DNA from: Hirundichthys speculiger
Taxonomy: Eukaryota > Chordata > Actinopteri > Beloniformes > Exocoetidae
NCBI GenBank assembly: GCA_018398805.1
Contig: JAGFBZ010000683.1
Coordinates: 186,001 to 250,000, forward strand
DNA length: 64,000 nt
Reading direction: 5' to 3'
In this document: in pieces, positions 22,176 through 34,097 of the stretch
How the letters are laid out: each line of letters opens with the position of its first letter
How positions within the stretch are numbered: the first letter of the stretch is position 1
Notes under the pieces: model-generated
What the model saw: the letters and a program-made list of their open reading frames with translations, nothing else
Database searches by the model: none
Told to the model about the DNA's origin: nothing
Program-made: the position numbers and the translations under genes

Positions 22176-25100
22176 AGGCTCATTTAATCTTTTTATTTTG
22201 CCCCCCCCCCCCCCCCCTCTTATCGGGCCTTCTGAACAGGACGCCGGAGTGTTAAGGTCAAGCTCCAGTAGGGGGCTCACTCACCCTGTCGCGTGGGCTG
22301 ACAATTGATTTAGGTCATCGTGTGAAGGACGTACAGCGGGACGCCGTGTGGGTTTGTGTGACATTTTGGACATGGCCTCTCGCTGAGTCCCCCCCCCCCT
22401 CCTCCGAGCTCGCGCAGGCTAAATATAAACCGGGGGACAGTTTTGTGTCCCTCAGGGGGATTTGACTCCCGTTTAACCGGCCGAATCTGTTTCCTCGGCG
22501 GGGTTCGGGGAGGTGACGGGCGCCTCTCCTCCACGAGGACGCAGGGGCTGATGGGTACAGGCAGGAGTTGAGGGAGATTGAGTTTTGTTTTGTTTTTTTT
22601 TTTCCTTTTTCCTTTTGAAGGGTGGAGGGGCGGGAGGGTTCTGCTTCAGAAAGAGGTTGGACGAGGACAGAGAGGCTCCGGTGTGAGGCATTTCTGTCTG
22701 CACGGGGACATCTGGTGGACGCAGGTGGAACTGCAGCACAGTACTGAAGCACATACCTGGAGATGTATTTCTGCCTCTCTGAATGTTCAGTTAGAAAAAA
22801 AATCCGCTTTCAGAGAAGATGCTTCTGTTCTCAGGATAATTGAGATAAACCGTCTTCTGTGACAAAACAATATAAATGTTGCTTAACATTAAAGCACCTT
22901 GAATGTTGAATCTGGTCAGTAATGAATGTTTTTCATTCATCTTTATACTCTGGTGTTGTGTAATGCACCGAGCTGCCCTGTTACTGTCCGGGGCCAGTAG
23001 ATGGCAGCAGTGCTCCGGGTTTGATTACCCGTAAACTCCGGGGCTTCTCCAGTTCCTCTTCATGTGTGTTGGAATTAAACATTCAGATTTCTGTAAATAA
23101 TTCATCGTGTTGCAAACAGAAAAGGAAATAATTCTCCCGATGAAATTACTCTCTTATCCTCCGTTATTTGTCTTCCTCCCGTATCAATGATGAGCACGAG
23201 CGGGAGATTTTCACCAGGAAATGACTCCCCGGTTGTTGATTTACAAGGATGTGACAACTTAACCGTTGATCACATTATTATTTACCCAATTAAAGAGTTT
23301 CATTGTTTGGACGAAAACACAAACACAAACATGTCTTTGATGATACAAACATGAGTTTTCCAGTTTTTACCAGTAATCATTAGACAAGCAATAAATATTA
23401 CCCACCGCAGTTTTCTTTTTAAGGTGGTCCGAGTTTATTCAGTTTAATGAAAAGCTTGATTTTCTTTCCAGCAACGACGGTATTTTTGCTTTTTTAAACC
23501 CCTGAAATAACAGCACACTGGGAGTGAAGGAGGAAACTCATTCATGTGTAATTATCAGCGGTGTTCTGATGTCAGGTACAGAGCCCATGCGGGGCTCCGA
23601 GCCCCCCCCCCCCCCATCCCCCCACCAGCAGCACAGCACCAGCAGCACCAGCAGCAGCAGCAGCCTGAGAATAAACTGGGAAAGCCTCCGTGTGAACGTA
23701 TCAGCAGCTCGCTGCCAGCCGCCTGTCTGGAATAAACAAACACACGCGCTTGTTTGTTGCAGGCGGAAATAGCGCAGAATCAAACTGTACGCCGCTTATT
23801 AAAAAGCCCTGCTAATCTTTCGCAGAGCACACACTGCTCTGAGATAAAGACCACCAAATTAATTACCGGTTAATTATCACTTCTCACACTGCTCGTTCCA
23901 AGGAGGACAATGGAGTCTTTTCCCTCCTTTTTTCGGTCCCGCTCCTCCCCCCGACATAGGTTCTTTTTTTCTTTTCCTCCTCTCTCCTCCCTGGCTTGAT
24001 AAAGTGTTTATTTATTCCTACAGTATATTTGGCAGACGCACAACCTTTCCCAGCTACCTCTGGAGCATCTGCACTTGAGCATGCTGGGAGAGGAAGAGGA
24101 AATATGATTTGAATGCAAATCAGTGATGTAAACACAGACAAGCAGCAACATGTTCCGTTGATTATGGAATAATATTCAAATAGATGAAAAAAAGCGAAGC
24201 TGCGGATGAGTAAAAGGAGAGGAGGAACGTTGCAGAAAACAGAGAAATGACTGTACTTATCCACTTGTCCTCTCACAAGGCAGCATCATTAAAATGTAAT
24301 GTTTAAATTATGGAAATGTTTGATCCCTGCGTTATTTTCCTCCGCCGGCCGGTGACGTCCAACAGACGCATTATGTGGCGAGGAGTGAACGCGCTGCCTT
24401 TGTTGTGCCTTCAGGTGAGGCGCTTTGCTCTCAGCGGGCGCCGCTGAGGCTCCCTGGCGATGGCGGGTCGGCCCGGGTCACACCTGAAACCAGAACCTTA
24501 ACCTGAAAGCTTTCAGACAGTCGAACATTTGTGACATACATGTAGATTTTACCGAACATCTGGTGGACGACGACTGATTTTCCTTAAACAACACGTGACG
24601 TCAAGTATCCGACATTTACGTCCGTCTTTGTTGCATTTCTATAAATATTTGATGAAATGTGTAGAAAAACGAGCCACAGCTGCTGCAGTTAATTACTACA
24701 AATGTGTTTTCAAACCGAGCGTTTGCATCAACCCAACTTTGTGCAGATCCAAGAAGCTAATTACGGGGTATGAAAACGCTGCGAACGTTTCCTGATCACT
24801 TCACAACAAGTGGTGCAGGGATGCAACGTGTTGGACATATTTTTATTTGTTTTATATGATGTTTTTGTGTTCAGGCTTCGTTATTTTTAATGTGCATGTA
24901 ATTCTGAAGGTGAAAATGTTTTATTTTTATTTCATGTTTATGTGTGAGCAGTTTTCAGATGTTTTATAATTCATTTATCTCTTACAGGTTAACATTTATG
25001 TTCTGGAACAAGCTTTTTGCAGTGACCAGAAATATTTTTTCTTTAAAAATAGCATTTTTTTCATCAGTTTTAACGCATTTGATGAAATACTTGTTGTTGT

Positions 25101-25500
25101 TTTTTCAAATACTCTGATCACGATGAAGAGTAATGATAAATGTTAAGTTGACATTAGAAACATGAGTACCTTGGAAAAATGGGGGTCCACTAGGTGGCAG
25201 CAGCGGTCGAGACGGTTGTCGCCGCTGCTGCGTTCGGGGCTTTTGCTCGTCTTGTAAACATCCGGTTTTGAAGCCAGTCTGAACTCCCACCGACTCGGAA
25301 AGCGGCGATTTAACGTGAGGTTATTGACAAAACGGGGGAGGATACCGACGAGATGAACGTTATAAAGAGTTCCAGGCCTCGTTCCCGCCAGTTCAGTACG
25401 TAAGCATATTAACGTATTCACGTCGACAGTTACGTACTTGTCTGTTCTACTGGAATGATGGGAGGAAGACATTCTCGACCACGAACACTAAACACATCCG
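21514..25500. other. Non-coding, no gene recognised; several simple repeats
   Basis: Contains 18 G at 21767-21784, an 11-bp 'gtgtgtcgttg' tandem at 21854-21897, (GT)n at 22144-22172, 17 C at 22201-22217 and CAG/CAC repeats at 23625-23663. The apparent open frames at 21.6-22.8 kb overlap on both strands and track composition. The 22.9-24.9-kb part is low-repeat and could hold conserved non-coding sequence, but I cannot show it. Confidence 0.5.
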
Positions 25501-25673
25501 GGCATGCGTGGGCCATAGCAACCAGGCCATAGCAACCAGGCCAAAGGGGAAAACAAATGCTCACTATTGCTAGCGAAGCCGATGCATTTTACACGTGTGC
25601 CTGTTCTGTCTGATTTCGTCGTATTTTTCTGGTGATATCTAAAAAATGTGTGCAGTTTACGATAGGGGGAAAG

Positions 25674-25901
25674 ATGGTGAAGAACTGTTGTGTGTTCAAC
25701 TGCACCAACAATGTTGCTCGCCAGCCACATTTGTCATTTTATATGATTCCTAGCGAGGCTACTGAGCCTGAAAGAAGAAGAAAATGGCTGCTCGCTATTA
25801 ACAGAACAGACGAAAATACTCCATGGGCTAAGAGAGACCTGTCGTTTTCCATCAACTCTTGGTTGTATACACCTAATAAACAAAACAAAACAAAAAAATA
25901 A
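25674..25901 (+). pseudogene. THAP-domain protein N-terminus (truncated, transposon-derived)
   Basis: From the ATG at 25674 the product starts 'MVKNCCVFNC', then 'LSFYMIPSEATEPERRRKW' and 'AINR'. This is the first half of a THAP (C2CH) zinc finger: the initial Met, Cys-x4-Cys pair, the 'F..P' strand and the invariant Trp after basic residues. The second half, with the Cys-x2-His pair and the AVPTIF-like end, is absent; after 'NTPWAKRDLSF' the frame runs into unrelated A-rich sequence and stops at 75 codons. THAP domains are sequence-specific DNA binders used by P-element, ISL2EU and related transposases and by host proteins. The upstream in-frame start at 25632 is less likely because the family begins at this Met. 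Confidence 0.65.
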
Positions 25902-26009
25902 TAAAATAAAATCAATAGATCTATTTAGACCCTCTATTGTCAGTTTGTATTGCGTACCCAAGGGGCTGAGGCCATGGCCCTAGCCTGAAACAATGTAATA
26001 AACTCAAAT

Positions 26010-26267
26010 TTACTTCTTTATGTATTGGGGGCTGTGTATTGGTGTATAAATATTTAAAACACTTTCTAAAAACGTATACTTAGGATGAGTTTTTATGAGA
26101 TAATGGTACACATCTGGGTACCCCAAACGAGGCCATTGTTTGGGGTTATTCGTCCAAGAATCGGCTGTGTGCTTGTATGGACACAGATCTAGACCGACTA
26201 TGTCCAATTTAGCTTTATACCTCGCTAAAGCCTCTGGCTTCAACTCATCCTGATATTGGTCAGCCAT
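26010..26267 (-). pseudogene. N-terminal exon of a YqaJ-type transposon partner protein
   Basis: The reading frame from the ATG at 26267 begins 'MADQYQDELKPEALARYKAK' and continues with 'CPYK', 'W' and 'WPRLGYPDVYHYLI'. I recognise this as the start region of fish proteins that carry a C-terminal YqaJ-like nuclease domain and occur with THAP transposases. The similarity seems to end after 'THPKYT', where 'aagtatacg' on the minus strand could be an old splice donor; the remaining codons to the stop look like intron. No nuclease domain is present in the window, so the copy is dead. Confidence 0.5.
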
Positions 26268-26470
26268 GCTCGCCACCACAGGCACCAGTGACGATCGCCA
26301 AACTAAGTTAAGATACAATAAAGATGCTAAAATGGAAATAACTGAAGGAACTGAGTGAAAAACACCTGACGCTTTGAAATCTGCAGTTTTGTTTGACGCT
26401 AAAACCGGAAGTGTAACGATGGCCGATCACATGGTGCGTGATGTCACGCCGATATTGAGAACGGGGTCCT

Positions 26471-27595
26471 CAGAGCCTGGATGAGTGTTATAGTCAGAGG
26501 TTTTTATGATGCTTTAATGGTAAACTAAGGTTTAAATTCTGTCTGTATAATAGTTTTTAACTGAAACAACAGGGTCAGTTTAATACTATTGACTTCATTT
26601 TTTTCTTTTTTCTGTTTAAAGATTAAAATTAAGTCTGATCAGTAGAGCAGTTCTCTACAAGATGTTGGAAAAGAACAAGACGAGTAAAGATAAATTAGCA
26701 GACTAAAATAACAAACTAATGTGAGATGTGTGATTGAATTAGTTTTGGTTTATTTTTAGCAGGACGGAGTAAAACGTCGTGAAGCGTATCGGACGGGTAA
26801 GAAAGAGCCTTTAAAACTTCACCGTGATAATTTCTGCGGGATCGTGTTTTTTCTGTTGAAATTGCAGAAAACGCGCCGTCGTCCTTGGCGGCGGGAATCG
26901 CTCTCTCAGCGCTCCGGCGGTTTTCTGCTCTCCAAACAAAAACAAACAAAGAAGAGATTGTGAACAGAACAGCAGGCCTCCTGCGTTTTACCGCTTGGAC
27001 CCGTGATAATATTAATTATAATAATATTCATAATAGTGATGATAATTGGAACAAACACAACAGGGTCCCAGCAGCGTGGCTGCCTGGACTCCTATTATAA
27101 TATGTGTTTAATGTATGTTATTCCTCCGTTATTTCACTGCTCTGCTGCTCATTACAGAAAACCTGCTGCTGCAAATTGTTCCCAGGAAATGCAGCAAAGC
27201 TTTTCTGCCGGTTTGTTTTTTTGTTTTTTTTTGGAGGGGGGGGGGGGGGGGGGGTCCAGCTGTTTTAAGAACTTTCAGTATCTGTTTTAATGAAAGTCGT
27301 GCACCTTTTGATTCTTTCATTTATGCTGCAGAGGTGGTATCCACAGAGGAGAAAAAAAAGGGAATTTATTTTGGAATTTGTTGAAAGGATAGCCTTCTGA
27401 GATTTACATAACACTGACGACTGAAACTTAACTTCATAAAGAGGTAAAAAAAAAAAAGCAGCATTTAGAGGTCTCTCAAAGAGAGAGAGAGCGAGCAGGC
27501 GTTCCCACCTACACTCCAGAAACTCAACAGAACAACAGGGGGAGGATTAAACTCACCAGTTAATGCCGTAAATAACCCAGTGAGCCCCTTCAATC
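26471..27595. other. Non-coding, no gene recognised
   Basis: Unique and AT-rich sequence with a 19-base G run at 27236-27254 and A runs. No supported feature. Confidence 0.55.
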
Positions 27596-27599
27596 CTTC

Positions 27600-27840
27600 C
27601 ATTCACTTCCGTTTATCCATGTTTGGATCTCGGGGACGGCGGCAGATTAAGGCGAGAGCCCCGGACCTCCATCGGCCCCCGGCCACCTCCTCCAGCAGCT
27701 CCAGGTGGAGGCCACGGCTTTACCTGGTCAGATCTGAGACATAATCACTCTAGAGCACCTGGGAGACTTCTACCAGTTACATGGACACGAAATACCTTCC
27801 CTGGGGAGGCGTCCAGAGGGCGTCCCAGCCCCCCTCTAAT
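27600..27840 (-). pseudogene. Decayed LINE (RTE/Rex3-like) ORF fragment
   Basis: The plus-strand words 'ggagacttctacca' and 'ccttccctggggaggcgtcc' with 'agagggcgtccc' resemble the very common teleost LINE segment whose minus-strand product ends '...GRP..A..GKVFR...TGR'. The minus frame at 27745-27933 contains 'GRPLDASPGKVFRVHVTGR'. Many substitutions and no flanking RT domain indicate an old fragment. The clade assignment is from memory of the repeat and is uncertain. Confidence 0.45.
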
Positions 27841-28166
27841 GGTTCTGTTCACTGAGGAGTCCTGCCCTCCGAGTCTGTCCGTCCCGGATGACTGAAGTCC
27901 AGACTCACCTGCACAGGTGAGGGTAGGAACCAAGGTTATTATCGTTAACGAAAACGAACAAAATAACGAAAACTAGAATTAAAAAAACATTTTCGTTAAC
28001 TGAAATAAAATGATAACTAACTAAAACTGTATTATGTGTTTATAAAACGAACTGAAATTAACTATAATAATGTCAAGAACGTCCTTCGTTTTCGTGTTTG
28101 TAATTTTTTTCCTCATAAACGTTTGAAATCTATTAAAAAAAAAGAAAAAAAAAGTGATCAGCAGTG

Positions 28167-28364
28167 ATGGCTGCGGCAAAAGTTGGGAGAAAGCGTCTCA
28201 GTCCTATTTGGGATTTCTTTGACTATGACTGTGTTAACGATAAAAATAAGTGTCTTGTTGTAGAAGCAGGTGATACAATGTGTGGAATACTTCTGAAGGA
28301 GAAAAAACCCACGAATCTGAAAGTCCATTTGAAAAGCTCACACAAGAAGGCTAACCAAGACTAG
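28167..28364 (+). pseudogene. BED zinc-finger fragment of hAT transposase
   Basis: The 65-residue open product starts 'MAAAKVGRKRLSPIWDFFDY', has a Cys pair region ('KCLV' and 'MCGILLK'), then 'PTNLKVHLKSSHKKAN'. This is a whole BED finger: the aromatic Trp-x-Phe-Phe start, two Cys, 'TNL', and the His-x4-His end. BED fingers give hAT transposases (and host ZBED factors) DNA binding. The chain ends right after the finger, inside a tandem repeat, so the hAT dimerisation and catalytic parts are lost. The ATG at 28167 follows the non-ATG codon at 28164 and is the natural start. The finger is intact but I see no sign of a host fusion. Confidence 0.7.
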
Positions 28365-28508
28365 CTGGATAAACTAGCCTAAGCTAGCCCCCTGGAAGAA
28401 GGCTAACCAAGACTAGCTGGATAAACTAGCCTAAGCTAGCCCCCTGGAAAGAGACGCTAACCAAGACTAGCTGGATAAGCTAGCCTAAGCTAGCCCCCTG
28501 GAAAGAGA
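28348..28508. repeat. 52-53-bp tandem repeat, 3 copies
   Basis: Units begin 'gctaaccaagactagctgg' at 28351, 28403 and 28456 and each contain 'gcctaagctagccccctgg'. The first unit overlaps the last codons of the BED fragment. Confidence 0.95.
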
Positions 28509-28924
28509 AGCTACAGCTGCAGGCCAGTCAGCGTTGGGAAGGAACGGGAGAAAACAGCAACTATAATGGACTGTTTCCATGGAGACCAGATAGCTGCTGG
28601 TCAGTAAATACGCAGGAACACCACAAGAGGGAAGATGCATTGATAAATATGTTTATTGAGACCAGAATGTAAACACGAATGTGTGATTCGATAGCCTTCA
28701 AAAAATTCAGTGCTTCAGTCCAACCAAAATTACAGCCCTAATTTACAAAATAAAACTGAAACTAACACTGAAACTAATAAAAACTAAACTAAAACTAAGT
28801 ATTTCAAAACAAATCGAATAAAAACTAGTAAAACTGCTCTAAAAACGAATTAAAACTAACTGAATTTGAAAAACTAAACTAAAACTAATTGAAAATCCAA
28901 AACTATTATAACCCTGGTAGGAAC

Positions 28925-30029
28925 ATGGACCAACCAGCTGCACCGGTGTGCCGGTTCCCGCCCCTGACGGGTCAGACCCGACCGCAGCCCGGATGGCGTC
29001 AGTTATGGGAAACATCAACTAGAACAACAAATGAAGTCAACCACTCGTGAGATCATCTGACAGCCATCTTGATCTGCATCTTCCACCACCGGTTTGAGCT
29101 TTTGTATTTGACGGCGCGAGTTCAGCGCGTCTTTTGTTCTTTGCAGAAAACCCGAGGTGTTTGTAATTCGATCTGATCCAACATCTGTCCCGGCGTAAAC
29201 TGAATAATCTGATGGCGAAGCTGCTGCTGCCGTGGATTTCCGAGAAGAGCGTCTGTTGCTGCCACTCTTCATCAAGCGAAATGCACATCTTGTCTCAGGA
29301 AAACATGGCAGATTATCCCTGGGAAAAGAAGTTGATGAGGTTTTAAAGCGGTCGAGCTTTCAGAAAGGCTGCAATAACTGAAAATAATTGTCTCATCGAC
29401 AAAAACTTGGATAAACTTGTAAATCATGTCAGAGGCTCTGAGATGAATGATCAGACCTTATTTATAAGTGTTATTTATCTGAGCTCCCCCTCAAAAATGA
29501 GATGATTAAGGGATTTATCCTCTGATTACATTCTGAAATTAAGCTCATCAATATGTTATTTTCAAGGGCGTCTCTTTCAATTCATCACTCGGCTAAAACT
29601 AATGAACGTGCGTGCGCACGTGAACTCTGAGCGGCAGGTAGAAGAAAGGCGGCGGCGTCCTCTCAGCGCCTCAGCTTAACGGTTAATGACAAATCAGGGA
29701 GGGGGGGTCGGAGGTCGCGTCACACGTGAGCGTCTGAACGGCGGCTAATTGGCGCCGTTCTGAGTCCTCTGAAGGCATCTCCTTTTAATTAACGTAATCA
29801 GAGTCGGATCAGACGGGAGGGGCGTCGCCCGGTCGGCTGTTTTCAGGTGCGTCGTCCTCCTCCCCGCCGCTCCAGAGGCCCGAGCATCAAAGAGCGTGAT
29901 GCGAGCGTTAGCATCGAGCAGCGGCGAGCATCGATTTAAAACGTACACCTGGATCTGAGAGGATCCGAGACCAGTCAGAAGTGTTTTGAAGTGTTTCTTT
30001 TCACGACAGCACAATATATAGTCTTTTTT
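28925..30029. other. Non-coding, no gene recognised
   Basis: Unique sequence, moderately GC-rich at 29600-29900. No supported gene or repeat family. Confidence 0.5.
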
Positions 30030-30366
30030 TTTGTGTGTTTTTTTTTTTTTAATTCATTTAAAGTATACAAAATACAAAAACATACAAACAAATTATAATC
30101 AGCCATTCCAGTTCAGGTTGTGTAGCGACAGTAAGAAGGTTTACAAATATGTAAAGGCAAAGTAAAAATCATGAGGTCCTTAGCAAATTATCAATATAAT
30201 AAGAATGCATATAATAAAGATGAAAAAGGGAGGGAAAGAAATAAGAAAAATAAATAAATAAATAAAATAAAATAAGAATTAAAAAATAAATAACAAAAAA
30301 ACTTAATAAATTAAGAAAATAATATTTCACGTAGCACAACTTCAAAGAGTTGTAGTTGTGACAATA
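30030..30366. repeat. AT-rich stretch, possibly a decayed LINE 3' end
   Basis: Begins with a T run and is followed by A-rich, (AAAT)n-like DNA at 30238-30310. The T-run-first layout could mark the 3' end of a minus-strand retroposon, but no coding sequence supports this. Confidence 0.35.
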
Positions 30367-30737
30367 TACAGTCATGGAAAAAATGATTAGACCACCCTTG
30401 TTTTCTTCAGTTTCTTGTTCATTTTAATGCCTGGTACAACTAAAGGTACATTTGTTTGGACAAACATAACGATAACCACAAAGATTGCTCATAAGAGTTT
30501 TATTTAAGAGCTGATATCTTACCATTTTCCATGGTTTTCTTGATTATAACCTAAATCACTTAAGTTTTTACATCAATAGCTATGGCGTTGTACTGCCAAA
30601 AACACTGCTTTTATGCATTCAGTGTTTTCTTTTCTGTCTGTTTTAGTCACATGATGACGTTTAGTTGTACCAGGTATTAAAATGAACAAGAAACTGAAGA
30701 AAACAAGGGTGGTCTAATAATGTTTTCCATGACTGTA
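30367..30737. mobile_element. Complete Tc1/mariner-type MITE with TA duplication
   Basis: The element spans 30369-30735 (367 bp) and is flanked by TA on both sides. Inverted repeats of about 75 bp: left 'cagtcatggaaaaaatgatt' and onward to 'gcctggtacaacta'; right 'tagttgtaccaggtatt' to 'ttttccatgactg', nearly perfect reverse complements, including 'gaccacccttgttttcttca'. TA target sites and the terminal sequence fit Tc1/mariner. The interior has no transposase. A right-truncated copy lies at 43673-43972. Confidence 0.95.
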
Positions 30738-31828
30738 TATCGTCTCATTGTTGTGGAAATCTGCGCAGCTAACACGAACTTCCTCTCTGCTTGGTCTAAA
30801 ATGAAATCTGGACAGCTTCATCTCCTCTGTCTGCAGATGTCAAAGCAACAAAAAGGAGTTTGTTTTTAATGTTAAAGTTCTGCATTAGTCTCAGTTTAAT
30901 TTGAAGCAACGTTTGATCACATTTAGCGAGTGATGTGCAGTTGCCACCTCAAGTAAGTTTAGCCGCCCGGTAGATCAACGATGGAGCTGCAGAGAAGATC
31001 ACGGCAGAAGCAACCAAGAGACTCAAGAAAGTAACGACAGGAGTAAAAAAAAGACTTGATCTACACCCTGGAGGGAGATGGAACGAGTTCCTCTTTGTCA
31101 TTTGAAATATTTAAGTTTTTCTTTTTTTAATGCACGCCAGAGGCTGGAAAGCACCAAACTCCAGAAGCAAACGTGTTACGAGTCTCCGTCCTCGTGGAGT
31201 CGAGTTGTCTTTGTTCCAGAGAATTAACCTCATTCATCCCCAAACGCCAGCAGTGAACTTATGGGGGTAAAAAAGCATTTCCATCTGCTGCTTCAAATCA
31301 GCCAGTTTTAAACAAACTGGGGCCAAAGGTTTCTGCATGTAAATAATATGATTGACTGTTCTGGCCCCGTCTGCCCAGCCGTGACCGGCCCATTAAATCT
31401 CCATTTTTATTTTTTTTTTTTTTTTTTTTTCAGCTTTCGATGCTCCTTTTTTTTTAGGATGTTTATACATTGTGTCAATGTAAGTTTGTGTGTCATGCGC
31501 ATGCGGTCCGGACGTCCTTCCTGACGTGACCGGGACTCAAACCGGGACGCCCCGGTTTTATTAGGAGAAACGTAGAATTGGTGGTAATCATGAGTGATAT
31601 AATGAATGGTATCACCTCAATGTTGTCTTCTCTTGGCTTCTGCATCACTCGTTTCTATCATCCACAAATGTTCCCTTTGGTCTTCCTTTTCCCCTGCCTG
31701 GCAGCTCCATCCCCCCTTTAATGCGTCCCAGCCATCTCAGCCTCTCTCTCTTTTTATTTATATGACACCGTTATAGTACTTTAAAATGTAAAGAAGCAAG
31801 AAATGTGTTAAAATGTAGCAGGTAGAAG
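30738..31828. other. Non-coding, no gene recognised
   Basis: Unique sequence with a T run at 31410-31430. No gene seen. Confidence 0.5.
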
Positions 31829-32886
31829 TAGGGGTGAGACCTCGCAATACGATGTGTATCATGATACTTGGGTCACAATACAATACTATTGTGATATCAC
31901 AATATATTGCGATATTCTACCCAGTTAATATCAAAATTAAAAGTAGAGATGAAAAATCAAATTCTTGTATATGTTCATTAGATGATATTGATCATTCAGA
32001 AGACAAATGAGTCAAAACTATTTGCTTTAAAACAACCTATTTATTGTTTATTATTAGTGTTTTTGCACATTTAATTTGATAAACCCTGACCCCCTTTTTT
32101 TAGCAAAACGCCTAAAATGACATACCCAAATTAAAATGATTGTAACTTCTAAACTGTTCTGTCCACATGGATGCGTTAAAGTGTTCCATAAAGAAGACAC
32201 TCTGTAGTTTCTTATAAAACTGTCAGGAACACTCTAGGTGATACAGAGACAGAGTAATGGAACTCTGAAATCAGTAAAAAATTTAAAATTTTGTTCCGCC
32301 TGAGATAAAAAATGACTTTCAGGATGAATAATAGTCTAAATATTCATCTGAAATGGTAAATGACAGTATGAGGCTGTAGGCACACTATAACTGAACATGT
32401 GTTTCAAATTTGAAGAAGATAGCACAACATATGACCATTTTACAGTGGTCTTTTCATTAAAAAATCTAGGCGCAGCTCCAAAAAGGCCTTTGGAGACTCC
32501 AAATAAACACATGGTAACCAAAATGATATTCTGAGACAATAGGTACTTTTTCCTTTACATGTTGGTATTTTTCATCAGTTTGAGTTAAAATAATCACAGA
32601 TTTGCCATTTTTAAATTTTCAACTAGTTTTTGGTATTACCATAAACCACATACTAACGTACATAACTGTGTAAAAACCACCAATTCATAATATATTTCTG
32701 ACTACATGTGGAATATATATACTTTTTAAAATATATGTTACAGTTAAGGTTTTGAGGTTATGAGGGCTCAATTGCATGAAGGTCAAAAATTGAAAAAAAT
32801 CAATATTAGGAGCTGAAAAATCGATATTATATTGGGCGGCCGAAAAATCGCAGGTATTGAAAAATCAATATTTTTTTTCACACCAA
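31829..32886. mobile_element. Possible DNA element with weak inverted ends
   Basis: The left end 'taggggtgagacctcgc' carries 'aatacgatg' and 'gcgatatt' words. The right end, reverse-complemented, reads 'ttggtgtgaaaaaaaatatt' and carries 'cgatttttcggcc'. Ends of this kind bound many fish non-autonomous hAT-like repeats. The similarity is limited and no target duplication was found. Confidence 0.4.
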
Positions 32887-33774
32887 GTGAAAACTCGTCG
32901 TCTCGACATCTGAAAAGCCCACGGACGTTGGGTAGAAAAGCATTTGTACGTGTTGCGACGAACACGTCATGGAGAAGGAGAAACTAAATGAGCCCGTGAC
33001 TGAAAACGGGCTTTTTCTGGGCCGTTTTCAGCTCAGCGTGACGGTACGAAAGAAAGACCTGATACACGAACACCAGAAACCACCCAGTTTCCATCCAACG
33101 CCAGACGCCGCAGCGATCGTCTGTTGGCGCTGAAAGCAACATGAAAGGCCATTTCAGAAGTGAAAAAGTTTTTTTTTATTCTATTTTTAACCTTCTAATT
33201 TTTTAATGAAGAGATCTTTTCCAGATGGACCTCCTTAAACCCTATCAGTGTTTTTCATATCGCGTTATTTACCACACAGAGATACTGTAATGCCCCCCCC
33301 CCCCCCCCCCCCCCCCCCCCAACAGTACTATACAGGCCTAATTTCTTTGTTTTCCTGCCTTCCAAATACCTCATTAAACGAAATGTCTGTAATTACAGTA
33401 CGAAAGCTGTTTCACACTTCAGTGACCTGAAAAAGGAGAAGAAATAAAGTAAACAGCGCCTGAACAAGTTGTAGCCGTGGTTACGGATGATCGTGGTGCC
33501 GAGCGTCCCGGATGGAGGTACGATAAAAGCACGAATGTGAGCCGCCGTGTGGACCCTCGTATCTCTCTCCGTCGTCTTTCTCCGGAGCGAGGATTGAGCC
33601 CGGAGCCAGGGCCGAGCCCTGTAGCTCCGGCGCTGGTCAGCCGCCGTATAAAGACCAGGTAAACAGAGCATTCTGGGTATGCTCGGCGCAGAGCAGGTAC
33701 ACGGACTCGACGATAAGGCCCGGGGACGCTGAGGAGACCCGGCACAAATAAAAGGCTAAGTGCGGCGGGCCGGC
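32887..33774. other. Non-coding, no gene recognised
   Basis: Contains a 28-base C run at 33293-33320. The facing frames at 33390-33745 have no domain. Confidence 0.55.
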
Positions 33775-34060
33775 GATCTTGTCATCACATTAGCCTGGCC
33801 TCATTGTAATTGCGAGGCTGCCGCTGTCAGCCCCGGTGCAGCGCAGAGCTGCAGCCGGCGCCCTGGATAAAGTGCTCCGCCGACTGGAGATAATTGAAAA
33901 TCCAAAAAGACTCGGGCTAATTTGATTACACCAGGCAATCGCTGAATTGTTCCCATTATTAAAGGGATTTGATTATGACACCAAGTCAAGTAATTATTGG
34001 TGCCGAAACTGCAGGAGCTGTCCCTTCTGATGAGGGCCACTGCTGCAGGGAAACAATGGT
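33775..34060. promoter_or_regulatory. Candidate conserved non-coding element
   Basis: A non-repetitive block with dense short AT-rich factor words ('ctcattgtaattgcg', 'gataattgaaaatcc', 'ctaatttgattacacc', 'caagtaattattgg', 'gggaaacaatgg') that fit homeodomain and SOX sites. No reading frame or repeat explains it. The call is by texture only and needs alignment to other vertebrates. Confidence 0.4.
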
Positions 34061-34065
34061 CCCGG

Positions 34066-34097
34066 TGAGCGCGAGCGTGAGCGCGAGCGTGAGCGTG
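34066..34097. repeat. Short (gagcgc/gagcgt) tandem repeat
   Basis: Alternating 6-bp units 'gagcgc' and 'gagcgt' in tandem. Confidence 0.85.

Larger units (their letters stand above)
25501..26470. mobile_element. Probable internally deleted ISL2EU-type DNA transposon
   Basis: A THAP-domain first exon on the plus strand (25674) faces a YqaJ-partner-like first exon on the minus strand (start 26267). ISL2EU (IS4EU) transposons are known to encode a THAP-containing transposase and a second protein with a YqaJ-type nuclease domain. Here only the first parts of both remain, about 110 bp apart, as expected if the centre was deleted and the ends kept. I could not find terminal inverted repeats by eye, so the outer limits are approximate. 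A 14-bp direct duplication 'ggccatagcaacca' lies at 25511-25538. Confidence 0.5.
27923..28924 (+). mobile_element. hAT element with perfect 8-bp target duplication and BED exon
   Basis: The element spans 27931-28916 (986 bp) and is flanked by identical 'gtaggaac' at 27923-27930 and 28917-28924. Ends: left 'caaggttattatcgttaacg', right reverse-complemented 'cagggttataatagttttgg'. Both subterminal regions are rich in 'aaaact' and 'aacgaaaac' words. Inside are a BED-finger reading frame (28167-28364) and a 52-53-bp tandem repeat. No catalytic transposase domain remains, so it would need another copy to move. Confidence 0.9.

Noticed and set aside
25632..25901. Functional host THAP gene
   Set aside because: The second half of the zinc finger is missing, and a transposon-like partner exon faces it.
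28167..28364. Domesticated ZBED host gene
   Set aside because: The finger is intact but lies inside a TSD-bounded element with no other domain; no evidence of a host role.
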